Shown here in pieces: positions 1 through 5,060 of a stretch of DNA of 5,902 nucleotides (the stretch's first letter is position 1; the number at the start of each line of letters is the position of its first letter). The position numbers and the translations under genes were made by a program. Where the stretch lies: contig JAHZKQ010000064.1 of the NCBI GenBank assembly GCA_022600315.1, positions 1 through 5,902 on the forward strand. Direction: 5' to 3'. The notes under the pieces are model-generated. The model did not search any database. It saw only the letters and a program-made list of their open reading frames with translations, and was not told where the DNA came from. The DNA is from Gammaproteobacteria bacterium. GTDB taxonomy: Bacteria > Pseudomonadota > Gammaproteobacteria > Coxiellales > Coxiellaceae.

Positions 1-48
1 ACGTTGCAAGTTAAGCCAAAACTCTGGCTCGATTTTAAAAGCATCTGC
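1..48 (-). pseudogene. higA antitoxin 3' fragment (runs off the window)
   Basis: Read on the minus strand, in a frame shifted relative to the neighbouring toxin gene, this stretch gives ADAFKIEPEFWLNLQR. The block with FWLNLQ is the conserved end of the helix-turn-helix region in HigA-type antitoxins, which neutralise HigB and repress the higBA operon. An in-frame TGA at 49-51 closes the frame just upstream, and no helix-turn-helix region or start codon is present. Only the C-terminal part of a higA gene therefore remains, directly abutting the 3' end of higB where a full higA of roughly 90-100 codons would be expected. The fragment continues past the window edge. The assignment rests on a short but characteristic motif and on its position next to higB. 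Confidence 0.6.
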
Positions 49-334
49 TCATGCTAAAGCAGACCACATCGTAAGCACAATCTTTTTCCCATCGGAATAT
101 AACAGCCCACTGCTTATCAATTTTAATTCGCCAAAAGCCTGCCAAATTCCCTGTTAACTTTCTTAACTTATTACTCGGTGGTATACGTAACGTATCCACT
201 TGTGTTGCGGCATTTAGCTGGTCTAAAAGACGTTGTGCCTTACTGCGCAATGAAACGGGTAGTTTCCTCGCATAACGAGTTTTTACGCCATCACAGACAT
301 CTTGTGCCAATTTACTTTTGAAGCTCCTTATCAT
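35..334 (-). pseudogene. higB: HigB/GraT-type mRNA interferase toxin, C-terminus lost (probably inactive)
   Basis: The 99-residue product belongs to the RelE/HigB fold of ribosome-dependent mRNA endonucleases. It begins MIRSFKSK, as many HigB/GraT proteins do, and carries the family pattern LLDQLNAAT (about 36-44), IPPSNKLRKLTGNLAGFWRI (51-70) and WAVIFRWEKDCAYDV (76-90). Family members normally finish with a DVEIVDYH-like end whose Asp-Tyr-His residues take part in catalysis. Here AYDV is followed instead by VCFSMSRCF and a stop, and the DNA downstream reads as higA in another frame. A deletion has evidently fused the end of higB to the inside of higA, so activity is doubtful. I chose ATG at 332-334 because the family homology starts there; an upstream in-frame ATG at 478 would extend the gene across the divergent antitoxin gene. 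No Shine-Dalgarno is visible. It is divergent to the HipB-like gene, 40 bp away. Confidence 0.75.
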
Positions 335-340
335 AAGTAG

Positions 341-346
341 ATTATA
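341..346 (-). promoter_or_regulatory. -10 box for higB, predicting a leaderless transcript
   Basis: On the minus strand these bases read TATAAT, the sigma-70 -10 consensus, and they end 6 nt before the A of the higB ATG at 334. Transcription would therefore start at or next to the start codon, which fits the absence of a ribosome binding site. The -35 region (around 364-369) is a poor match. The inverted repeat at 347-361 fills the spacer, so a bound repressor would block this promoter. Confidence 0.4.
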
Positions 347-361
347 TATCGATATTCGATA
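347..361. promoter_or_regulatory. Inverted repeat operator, likely HipB-type
   Basis: TATCGATATTCGATA consists of perfect 6-bp arms (TATCGA and TCGATA) around TAT. It lies in the 40-bp gap between the divergent higB remnant and the HipB-like gene. E. coli HipB is known to bind TATCC-N8-GGATA operators, and the TATC...GATA ends seen here are similar. I infer that it is the binding site of the HipB-like protein encoded alongside and that it controls both directions. It touches the AAAGG ribosome binding site of that gene (361-365). Binding by a HigA protein is an alternative. Confidence 0.55.
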
Positions 362-374
362 AAGGCATATTAAA

Positions 375-656
375 ATGACTGATCTACCTAAACAACTCCA
401 ATCTGCTCGCAAAGCTAGAGGTCTATCCCAACATGCTTTAGGTAAAGAGCTACGCTTACCACAAAGCCATCTATCCAAAATTGAGGCTGGTAAAACTGAT
501 CTTAGAACATCCAGCTTACAAGCACATGCTAGAGCACTAGGACTCGAATTAATGCTGGTGCCGCGCCATTATGTGCCGGCGATTAAAGCAATTATTGCTG
601 GACAACCAACCAATAAATCACCTTGGACATTAGATGAGGATGCGGATGATGACTAG
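375..656 (+). CDS. hipB: HipB-like antitoxin / XRE-family repressor
   Basis: This 93-residue protein has a Cro/XRE helix-turn-helix over about residues 7-40, with LSQHALGKEL as the first helices and PQSHLSKIEAGK as the recognition helix and turn. It ends in an acidic tail, DEDADDD. The overall form (DNA-binding domain, then TSSLQAHARALGLELMLVPR, then a tail) resembles HipB, the antitoxin that binds the HipA kinase and represses the hipBA operon. The ATG at 375 has AAAGG at 361-365 as ribosome binding site. The stop at 654-656 overlaps the start of a hipA-like stub in the order normal for hipBA. Because hipA is almost entirely missing, the protein is probably an orphan repressor today. It looks intact, possibly kept for autoregulation or cross-control. 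A generic XRE regulator is the alternative reading. Confidence 0.8.
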   Translation: MTDLPKQLQSARKARGLSQHALGKELRLPQSHLSKIEAGKTDLRTSSLQAHARALGLELMLVPRHYVPAIKAIIAGQPTNKSPWTLDEDADDD

Positions 657-735
657 AACTGCATTGCTTAAAGTTAGCCTTAATGATACGTTTGTTAGCG
701 CACTAACAAGTTTAACGGATGACCACACAACTTAA
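646..735 (+). pseudogene. hipA 5' remnant (first 29 codons)
   Basis: Starting at ATG 646 (or the adjacent ATG 649) and overlapping the end of hipB, this frame encodes MMTRTALLKVSLNDTFVSAL and then TSLTDDHTT before TAA at 733-735. The L-x-V-x-L-N-x-x-x-V-x-x-L pattern is the opening strand-turn-strand of the HipA N-terminal subdomain. The overlap with the upstream antitoxin gene is the usual hipBA arrangement. HipA kinases are around 400-440 residues, so over 90% of the gene is gone, including the whole kinase domain. The frame ends 20 bp from the CCA end of the tRNA-Arg gene, suggesting that the deletion endpoint lies near the tRNA. A short product might still be translated, but no kinase activity is possible. 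The call depends on a short match plus context. Confidence 0.55.
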
Positions 736-754
736 CTAGAAAGTTTCAATCAAA

Positions 755-831
755 TGGTGCGCCCGACAGGATTCGAACCTGTGACCTTTGGCTTCGGAGG
801 CCAACGCTCTATCCAACTGAGCTACGGGCGC
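755..831 (-). tRNA. tRNA-Arg (anticodon CCG)
   Basis: The minus strand folds into a complete 77-nt cloverleaf. The acceptor stem is GCGCCCG (831-825) pairing with CGGGCGC (765-759), followed by discriminator A and an encoded CCA (757-755). The D-arm contains AGCTCAGTTGGATAGAGC. The anticodon stem TTGGC/GCCAA encloses the loop CTCCGAA, placing CCG at 797-795. The T-arm contains GGTTCGAATCC. It closely resembles the E. coli CCG-reading arginine tRNA. It decodes CGG codons. It is transcribed in the same direction as comM and may have its own promoter, but none is obvious upstream. A short inverted repeat, CTTAC-GTTA-GTAAG, sits at 831-844 across its 5' end. Confidence 0.97.
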
Positions 832-1013
832 TTACGTTAGTAAGCTACGTGCCTGCCTTCCCTGGCGCAAGCAATTTATTTTTAGATACACCGGCCTCGC
901 CATCGCAACGCTACCTATTCGTCGCGTCGCTTCCATGGCGGGCGCTTATTGGGGTCAAGTCTTGACCCCAGTGGGAGCCATAGGATACTGGCGATTGAGG
1001 TTGAGGTAAAGAC
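832..1013. other. Gene-free spacer between tRNA-Arg and comM
   Basis: No frame in this interval looks coding. It is visibly richer in G and C than the neighbouring genes. It holds two imperfect copies of CTTCC(C/A)TGGCG at 857-867 and 930-940, and the perfect palindrome at 950-970. It may be a degraded interspersed repeat or the end structure of a lost element. Confidence 0.5.
950..970. repeat. Perfect 21-bp palindrome (hairpin)
   Basis: The 10-bp arms TGGGGTCAAG and CTTGACCCCA are separated by a single T. As RNA or single-stranded DNA this would form a 9-bp stem with a 3-nt loop. It lies 44 bp beyond the comM stop codon. No run of T follows it on either strand, so it is not a classic intrinsic terminator. 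It could still stop or stabilise the comM transcript. GGGGTCAAGTCTTGAC-like sequences also occur around REP-associated tyrosine transposase genes, so a mobile-element relic is another possibility. The palindrome itself is certain; its role is not. Confidence 0.75.
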
Positions 1014-2522
1014 TCAACTGAATGTCCGCTCCAAACGCCGGTAACCAACCGCCTCTTGGAGATGATGGCGGCCAATTTGGGGATTTGATTCCATGTCCGC
1101 TAGGGTGCGGGCGAGTTTCAAAACGCGGTGGTAGGCGCGAGCTGATAATCCGAGCTTATCAACGACCTTAACCATAAACTCAAAATCAGTTTTCTGTAGC
1201 GCGCAATGTGTTGCAATATCAGCAGGTGTTAACATTGCATTGACTTTGCCTTGACGTTCAATTTGTAAATTTCTAATACTTGTTACTCGTATACAAACCG
1301 CAACTGAATCTTCATTGCTAGTATTTTTTTTAGTATATAACACTTCAGCTGGCACGGCTGATACCATTAAATGCATATCAATTCGATCTAATAGCGGGCC
1401 CGATATTTTATTTTGATAGTGGGTTATTTTTTCTACTGCGCACTGACAACGTTGACTGTTATCGCCATAATAACCACAAGGACAAGGATTCATTGCTGCA
1501 ATTAATTGAAAACAAGCGGGGAATCTTGCTTGGAAAGAGGCCCTGGAAATTAACACCGAACCTGATTCCAATGGTTGGCGTAAAGTTTCTAAAACCTGGC
1601 GGCTAAATTCTGGTAACTCATCTAAAAATAATACGCCGTGATGCGCCAATGAAATCTCACCAGGTTTTGGTGGCCGGCCACCGCCAACCAAAGCCACTGC
1701 AGAGCTGGAATGATGTGGTGCGCGAAATGGTCTTCGCAACCAGTTCTTAATTTTAAAGCCTTGGTTACTAATTGAATATAATGCCGCAACCTCTAAAGCT
1801 TCTTGTTCGCTTAGTATTGGCAAAATACTCGGCAAGCGATTAGCCAACATGGTTTTGCCTGTGCCAGGTGGCCCTGTCATCAACAAACTATGTCCACCAG
1901 TAGCCGCGATTTCTAAAGCACGCTTTGCATATGCTTGCCCTTTAATATCGGCAATATTTAATGCTTGCGCTGCTATACTAGATTGCATAGCCGGCACCTG
2001 TATACTTAGCGGTTTAATATTTGTTAAGTGTGCACAAACATCATTAAGATGTTTAGCTGGATAAATTTTTAATTTTTTAGTAAGACTGGCTTCTTTAGCA
2101 TTAAATACTGGCAAAATAATTTTTTTATTTTTGTCAGCGGCTAACACAAAAGGTAAAGCACCTTTTACCGCACGCAACTCACCGGTTAACGCCAATTCGC
2201 CAGCAAATTCATAACCTGATACAACATTAAATGGAACTTGTCCCGATGCTGCTAATACACCGATCGCAATGGGTAAATCAAACCGGCCGCCCTCTTTGGG
2301 TAGATCCGCCGGAGCTAAATTCACAATAATCCGTGCCACTGGAAATTCAAAACCACTATTTAAAATAGCGCTGCGCACTCGATCTTTACTTTCTTTTACA
2401 GCTTTTTCTGGCAAGCCCACCATACTAAAACTTGGCAAACCCTTAGCAAGATGAATTTCAATCGTCACTAACGGTGCATGAATCCCCAACACCGCACGAC
2501 TATAGACCACCGCTAACGGCAT
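1014..2522 (-). CDS. comM: ComM/YifB family AAA+ ATPase (branch-migration helicase for natural transformation)
   Basis: The 502-residue length is typical for ComM/YifB. Residues 1-170 form the Lon-protease-like ChlI domain (KGLPSFSMVGLPEKAVKES at 27-45), which lacks protease function in this family. The AAA+ magnesium-chelatase-like core follows, with Walker A GPPGTGKT (217-224), RRPFRAPHHS (263-272), Walker B VLFLDELPEF (297-306) and GPLLDRIDMH with a candidate arginine finger (375-384). A likely zinc site is formed by Cys347, Cys349, Cys359 and Cys361. The C-terminal helical domain includes LSARAYHRVLKLARTLADME (459-478). ComM is known as a hexameric cytoplasmic helicase that extends recombination joints during DNA uptake. 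The ATG at 2522 lies 4 bp after the ubiK stop and has no strong Shine-Dalgarno, so translation is probably coupled to ubiK. The gene is intact and no key residue is missing. Confidence 0.95.
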   Translation of the reverse strand: MPLAVVYSRAVLGIHAPLVTIEIHLAKGLPSFSMVGLPEKAVKESKDRVRSAILNSGFEFPVARIIVNLAPADLPKEGGRFDLPIAIGVLAASGQVPFNVVSGYEFAGELALTGELRAVKGALPFVLAADKNKKIILPVFNAKEASLTKKLKIYPAKHLNDVCAHLTNIKPLSIQVPAMQSSIAAQALNIADIKGQAYAKRALEIAATGGHSLLMTGPPGTGKTMLANRLPSILPILSEQEALEVAALYSISNQGFKIKNWLRRPFRAPHHSSSAVALVGGGRPPKPGEISLAHHGVLFLDELPEFSRQVLETLRQPLESGSVLISRASFQARFPACFQLIAAMNPCPCGYYGDNSQRCQCAVEKITHYQNKISGPLLDRIDMHLMVSAVPAEVLYTKKNTSNEDSVAVCIRVTSIRNLQIERQGKVNAMLTPADIATHCALQKTDFEFMVKVVDKLGLSARAYHRVLKLARTLADMESNPQIGRHHLQEAVGYRRLERTFS

Positions 2523-2526
2523 AATG

Positions 2527-2769
2527 TTATTTTTGCTGTTCGAAATCAGCGAGTTTTTTTTCTAATGCTTCAAGTTTGGCACGAGTTTTTTGCAATACCC
2601 CAACTTGCGCATCAAATTCCTCACGAGTCACTAAATCTAAACGTGAGAATGCCGATTGCAAACCAGTTTTAAAGTTAGCCTGAATTTCTTGCGGTAAATT
2701 CTTTAGGCCTGGCGGCATAGCATCTAAAACTTTTTGCACTAGATTGTTAATATTTTGCGGATCGATCAT
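2527..2769 (-). CDS. ubiK: UbiK, ubiquinone biosynthesis accessory factor (BMFP/YqiC family)
   Basis: This 80-residue protein matches the small BMFP family. An amphipathic N-terminal half (MIDPQNINNLVQKVLDAMPP, then NLPQEIQANFKTGLQSAFSRL) is followed by the signature LDLVTREEFDAQ (45-55) and a C-terminal coiled coil (VLQKTRAKLEALEKKLADFE, 58-77). UbiK is known to bind UbiJ, promote aerobic ubiquinone synthesis and associate with the membrane; the family also has membrane-fusogenic activity in vitro. The ATG at 2769 has an excellent ribosome binding site, AAGGAG (2780-2775 on the minus strand), 5 nt upstream. It is the first gene of a two-gene operon with comM, a pairing common in gammaproteobacteria that has no obvious shared function. 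Confidence 0.93.
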   Translation of the reverse strand: MIDPQNINNLVQKVLDAMPPGLKNLPQEIQANFKTGLQSAFSRLDLVTREEFDAQVGVLQKTRAKLEALEKKLADFEQQK

Positions 2770-2802
2770 AAGAGCTCCTTGATTGCTGACTAACCAACCG
2801 CC

Positions 2803-2808
2803 ATCATA
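2803..2808 (-). promoter_or_regulatory. Candidate -10 box of the ubiK-comM operon
   Basis: The minus strand reads TATGAT, five of six matches to the sigma-70 consensus, about 34 bp upstream of the ubiK ATG. That would give a 5' leader of roughly 27 nt carrying the AAGGAG site. The -35 region is a T-rich stretch without a good TTGACA match, so the call is tentative. Confidence 0.4.
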
Positions 2809-2905
2809 CCGAAACTACCTATAAAAAAATACCGTAGCCAGGCTGTGTCTATTTAGTCGTTAATGTCCACCTATACGCGACGTTTTTTCCGATCAGCTTT
2901 TACGT

Positions 2906-2911
2906 TACAAT
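2906..2911 (+). promoter_or_regulatory. Candidate -10 box of the cbs-CGL-ansA operon
   Basis: TACAAT matches the -10 consensus at five of six positions. A T-run at 2883-2888 is the only -35 candidate at a 17-bp spacing, and it is weak. Transcription would start near 2918, leaving a leader of about 27 nt with AGAGG at 2934-2938 before the GTG start at 2945. This promoter is back to back with the ubiK one. Confidence 0.4.
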
Positions 2912-2944
2912 GGTGGTTTGCAAATCCAACCTCAGAGGTTCAAC

Positions 2945-3895
2945 GTGATCATCGACAATATTCTCCAAGCCATTGGCAATACTCCCATCGTTAAATTACA
3001 TCGAATCGGCAGCGAACTGGCATGTGATCTCTTTGTAAAGTGTGAGTTTTTAAATCCCGGCGGCTCAGTCAAAGATCGCATTGGTTATCATATGGTTGAA
3101 CAGGCAGAAAAAGACGGCCTGATTAAACCCGGCGATACTTTAATTGAACCGACTTCAGGTAACACTGGCATTGGTATCGCATTAGCCGGTGCCGTTAAAG
3201 GCTATCATGTCATTATCACCATGCCGGAGAAAATGAGTCATGAAAAACAAGTGGTGCTCGAAGCCTTGGGCGCTGAAATTTATCGCACGCCCACCGAAGC
3301 CGCTTGGGATAGCCCTGACAGTCATATTTCAGTGGCCAAAAAATTACAAGCTAAGTTACCCAACGCTTTTATTCTTGATCAATATGCCAATCCTAATAAT
3401 CCTGGTGCCCATTATAAATTTACCGCGCAAGAAATTTTAGATGATATGGGCGATGATTTAGCAATGGTAGTGATGGGCGTTGGTACCGGCGGCACCATAA
3501 CCGGTGTAGCCAAACGCCTAAAAGAGACCAATGCAAAGATTAAAATTATCGGCGCCGATCCCATCGGCTCAATTCTAGGCGGCGGCACTGAAGTGAAACC
3601 TTATCTAGTGGAAGGCATTGGTTATGATTTTATTCCCGATGTATTAGATAGTTCGCTCGTCGATCAATATATTAAAACTGGCGATAAAGAATCTTTTTTA
3701 ATGGCACGCCGAATGATTCGCGAAGAAGGCTTACTGTGTGGTGGCTCATGTGGCAGTGCTATGGTAGCGGCATTAAAAGCCGCGCGCGAATTAAAAAAAG
3801 GTCAGCGCTGCGTGGTTGTGCTGCCCGATTCAATTCGTAATTATTTAACCAAGTTTGTTGATGAAAAATGGATGCAAGCGCAGCATTTTTCCTAA
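2945..3895 (+). CDS. Cystathionine beta-synthase, catalytic-core-only form
   Basis: This PLP enzyme condenses L-serine and homocysteine to cystathionine (EC 4.2.1.22), the first step of reverse transsulfuration. Counted from GTG 2945, the 316-residue protein has the PLP lysine in GGSVKDR (Lys43), PTSGNTG (69-75), the phosphate-binding GTGGT (180-184) and GGSCGS with Ser268 facing the pyridine nitrogen. MPEKMSHEK, RTPTEAAWDSPDSH, ILDQYANPNNPGAHY and LPDSIRNYLTKF match animal CBS rather than CysK. It stops where the catalytic domain of long CBS enzymes ends. There is no N-terminal heme segment and no C-terminal regulatory CBS-domain pair, so control by S-adenosylmethionine is unlikely. GTG 2945 is preferred over an in-frame TTG at 2918 because AGAGG (2934-2938) sits 6 nt upstream, family homology begins there, and TTG falls at the predicted transcription start. 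O-acetylserine sulfhydrylase side activity is possible. Confidence 0.9.
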   Translation: MIIDNILQAIGNTPIVKLHRIGSELACDLFVKCEFLNPGGSVKDRIGYHMVEQAEKDGLIKPGDTLIEPTSGNTGIGIALAGAVKGYHVIITMPEKMSHEKQVVLEALGAEIYRTPTEAAWDSPDSHISVAKKLQAKLPNAFILDQYANPNNPGAHYKFTAQEILDDMGDDLAMVVMGVGTGGTITGVAKRLKETNAKIKIIGADPIGSILGGGTEVKPYLVEGIGYDFIPDVLDSSLVDQYIKTGDKESFLMARRMIREEGLLCGGSCGSAMVAALKAARELKKGQRCVVVLPDSIRNYLTKFVDEKWMQAQHFS

Positions 3896-3907
3896 TAAGG
3901 ATTTACA

Positions 3908-5059
3908 ATGAAAGATAAACTTAATATAAATACTCGCGTCATTCACGCTGGCCAACAACCTGATCCTAGCACGGGTGCAGTAATGACACCCATTTATGCA
4001 ACATCCACCTATGCACAAAAAAGCCCAGGGGACCATCAAGGCTATGAATATTCACGCAGCCAAAATCCCACTCGGATGGCCTTTGAACGTTGCATTGCTG
4101 ATTTGGAATCAGGCCGACATGGTTTTGCGTTTGCTTCTGGACTAGCGACCATTGGTACAATTTTAGAATTATTAAAACCAGGTGATCATATCATTGCCAT
4201 GAATGATTTATACGGTGGCACCTATCGTTTATTCGATAAAGTTCGCAAACAATCGGCTGGCTTAGAATTTAGTTTTATTGACTGTCACGATTTAAATGCG
4301 GTAAAAGCCGCCTTAAAATCGAATACCAAAATGATTTGGATAGAAACACCTAGCAATCCAATGCTTAAATTAGTGGATTTAAAAGCGATTGCTGAATTTG
4401 CCAAGCAACACAAACTAATTAGCGTAGCTGATAATACCTTTGCTACGCCAATTATTCAGCGCCCACTTGAGTTCGGTTTTAATATTGTAATGCACTCGGT
4501 TACAAAATATATTAATGGTCATTCTGATATGATAGGCGGTGTTGCTATTACCAATGATGTCGAGCTAAGCAAACAATTAGGATTTCTTCAAAATTCGATA
4601 GGCGCAATTCTAGGACCGTTTGATAGCTTCCTTGCGCTGCGCGGCGTGAAAACTTTAGCACTACGCATGCAACAACATAATACTAGCGCCATGCAGTTGG
4701 CAAAATGGTTGGCCGACCACCCAAAAGTAAATAAAGTTTATTATCCCGGCTTAGAACATCATCCACAGCATAAATTAGCTAAACAACAAATGCAGGGCTT
4801 TGGCGGCATGATTAGTGTGGAACTAAAGCTTAATTTAAAAGCAACAGTTAACATGCTAGAAAACTGCAAAATTTTTACTTTGGCAGAAAGTTTAGGCGGT
4901 GTGGAAAGCCTAATCGAGCATCCTGCGATTATGACTCACGCCTCAGTGCCTAAAGCCCAACGTGATGCACTTGGCATTACCGATAGTTTTATTCGTTTAT
5001 CGGTGGGCATTGAAGCGGTGAAAGATTTAGAAGCCGATTTAGACCAGGCGATGACTTAA
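3908..5059 (+). CDS. Cystathionine gamma-lyase (Cys/Met metabolism PLP enzyme)
   Basis: The 383-residue length is standard for the Cys/Met PLP family (fold type I), whose members act as tetramers. Visible landmarks are TRVIHAGQQPDPSTGAV near the start, the cofactor-phosphate-binding YEYSRSQNPTR (46-56), Tyr102 in DLYGGTYR, Asp175 in SVADNTFATP, the PLP lysine Lys200 in HSVTKYINGHSD, and SLGGVESL with Glu333 followed by PAIMTHASV. It most likely cleaves cystathionine to cysteine, 2-oxobutyrate and ammonia (EC 4.4.1.1). The C-terminal block PAIMTHASVPKAQRDALGI is very close to animal cystathionine gamma-lyase. Cystathionine gamma-synthase (MetB) shares nearly all motifs and cannot be excluded by sequence, but the cbs gene 12 bp upstream favours the lyase. 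ATG 3908 has TAAGGA at 3896-3901, 6 nt away. Some family members also release hydrogen sulfide. Confidence 0.88.
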   Translation: MKDKLNINTRVIHAGQQPDPSTGAVMTPIYATSTYAQKSPGDHQGYEYSRSQNPTRMAFERCIADLESGRHGFAFASGLATIGTILELLKPGDHIIAMNDLYGGTYRLFDKVRKQSAGLEFSFIDCHDLNAVKAALKSNTKMIWIETPSNPMLKLVDLKAIAEFAKQHKLISVADNTFATPIIQRPLEFGFNIVMHSVTKYINGHSDMIGGVAITNDVELSKQLGFLQNSIGAILGPFDSFLALRGVKTLALRMQQHNTSAMQLAKWLADHPKVNKVYYPGLEHHPQHKLAKQQMQGFGGMISVELKLNLKATVNMLENCKIFTLAESLGGVESLIEHPAIMTHASVPKAQRDALGITDSFIRLSVGIEAVKDLEADLDQAMT

Positions 5060-5060
5060 T

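Noticed and set aside
335..478. N-terminal extension of the HigB frame to ATG 478
   Set aside because: The extra 48 residues show no HigB similarity and lie antisense to the start of the convincing HipB-like gene; family homology begins at ATG 334.
1000..1018. Hairpin GTTGAG/CTCAAC as a comM terminator
   Set aside because: The stem is only 6 bp, overlaps the comM stop codon and has no T-run, so support is too weak to list.
1849..2454. Plus-strand open frames inside comM (1849-2064 and 2269-2454)
   Set aside because: They are antisense to strongly conserved ComM regions, lack ribosome binding sites and resemble no family.
3240..4160. Small frames overlapping cbs and the gamma-lyase gene (3240-3440 plus; 3845-4039 and 3966-4160 minus)
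   Set aside because: They are wholly or largely within confident genes in other frames and look like reading shadows.
3908..5059. MetB (cystathionine gamma-synthase) as the primary call
   Set aside because: Motifs do not separate it from the lyase, but the adjacent cystathionine beta-synthase and the animal-lyase-like C-terminal block favour cystathionine gamma-lyase.
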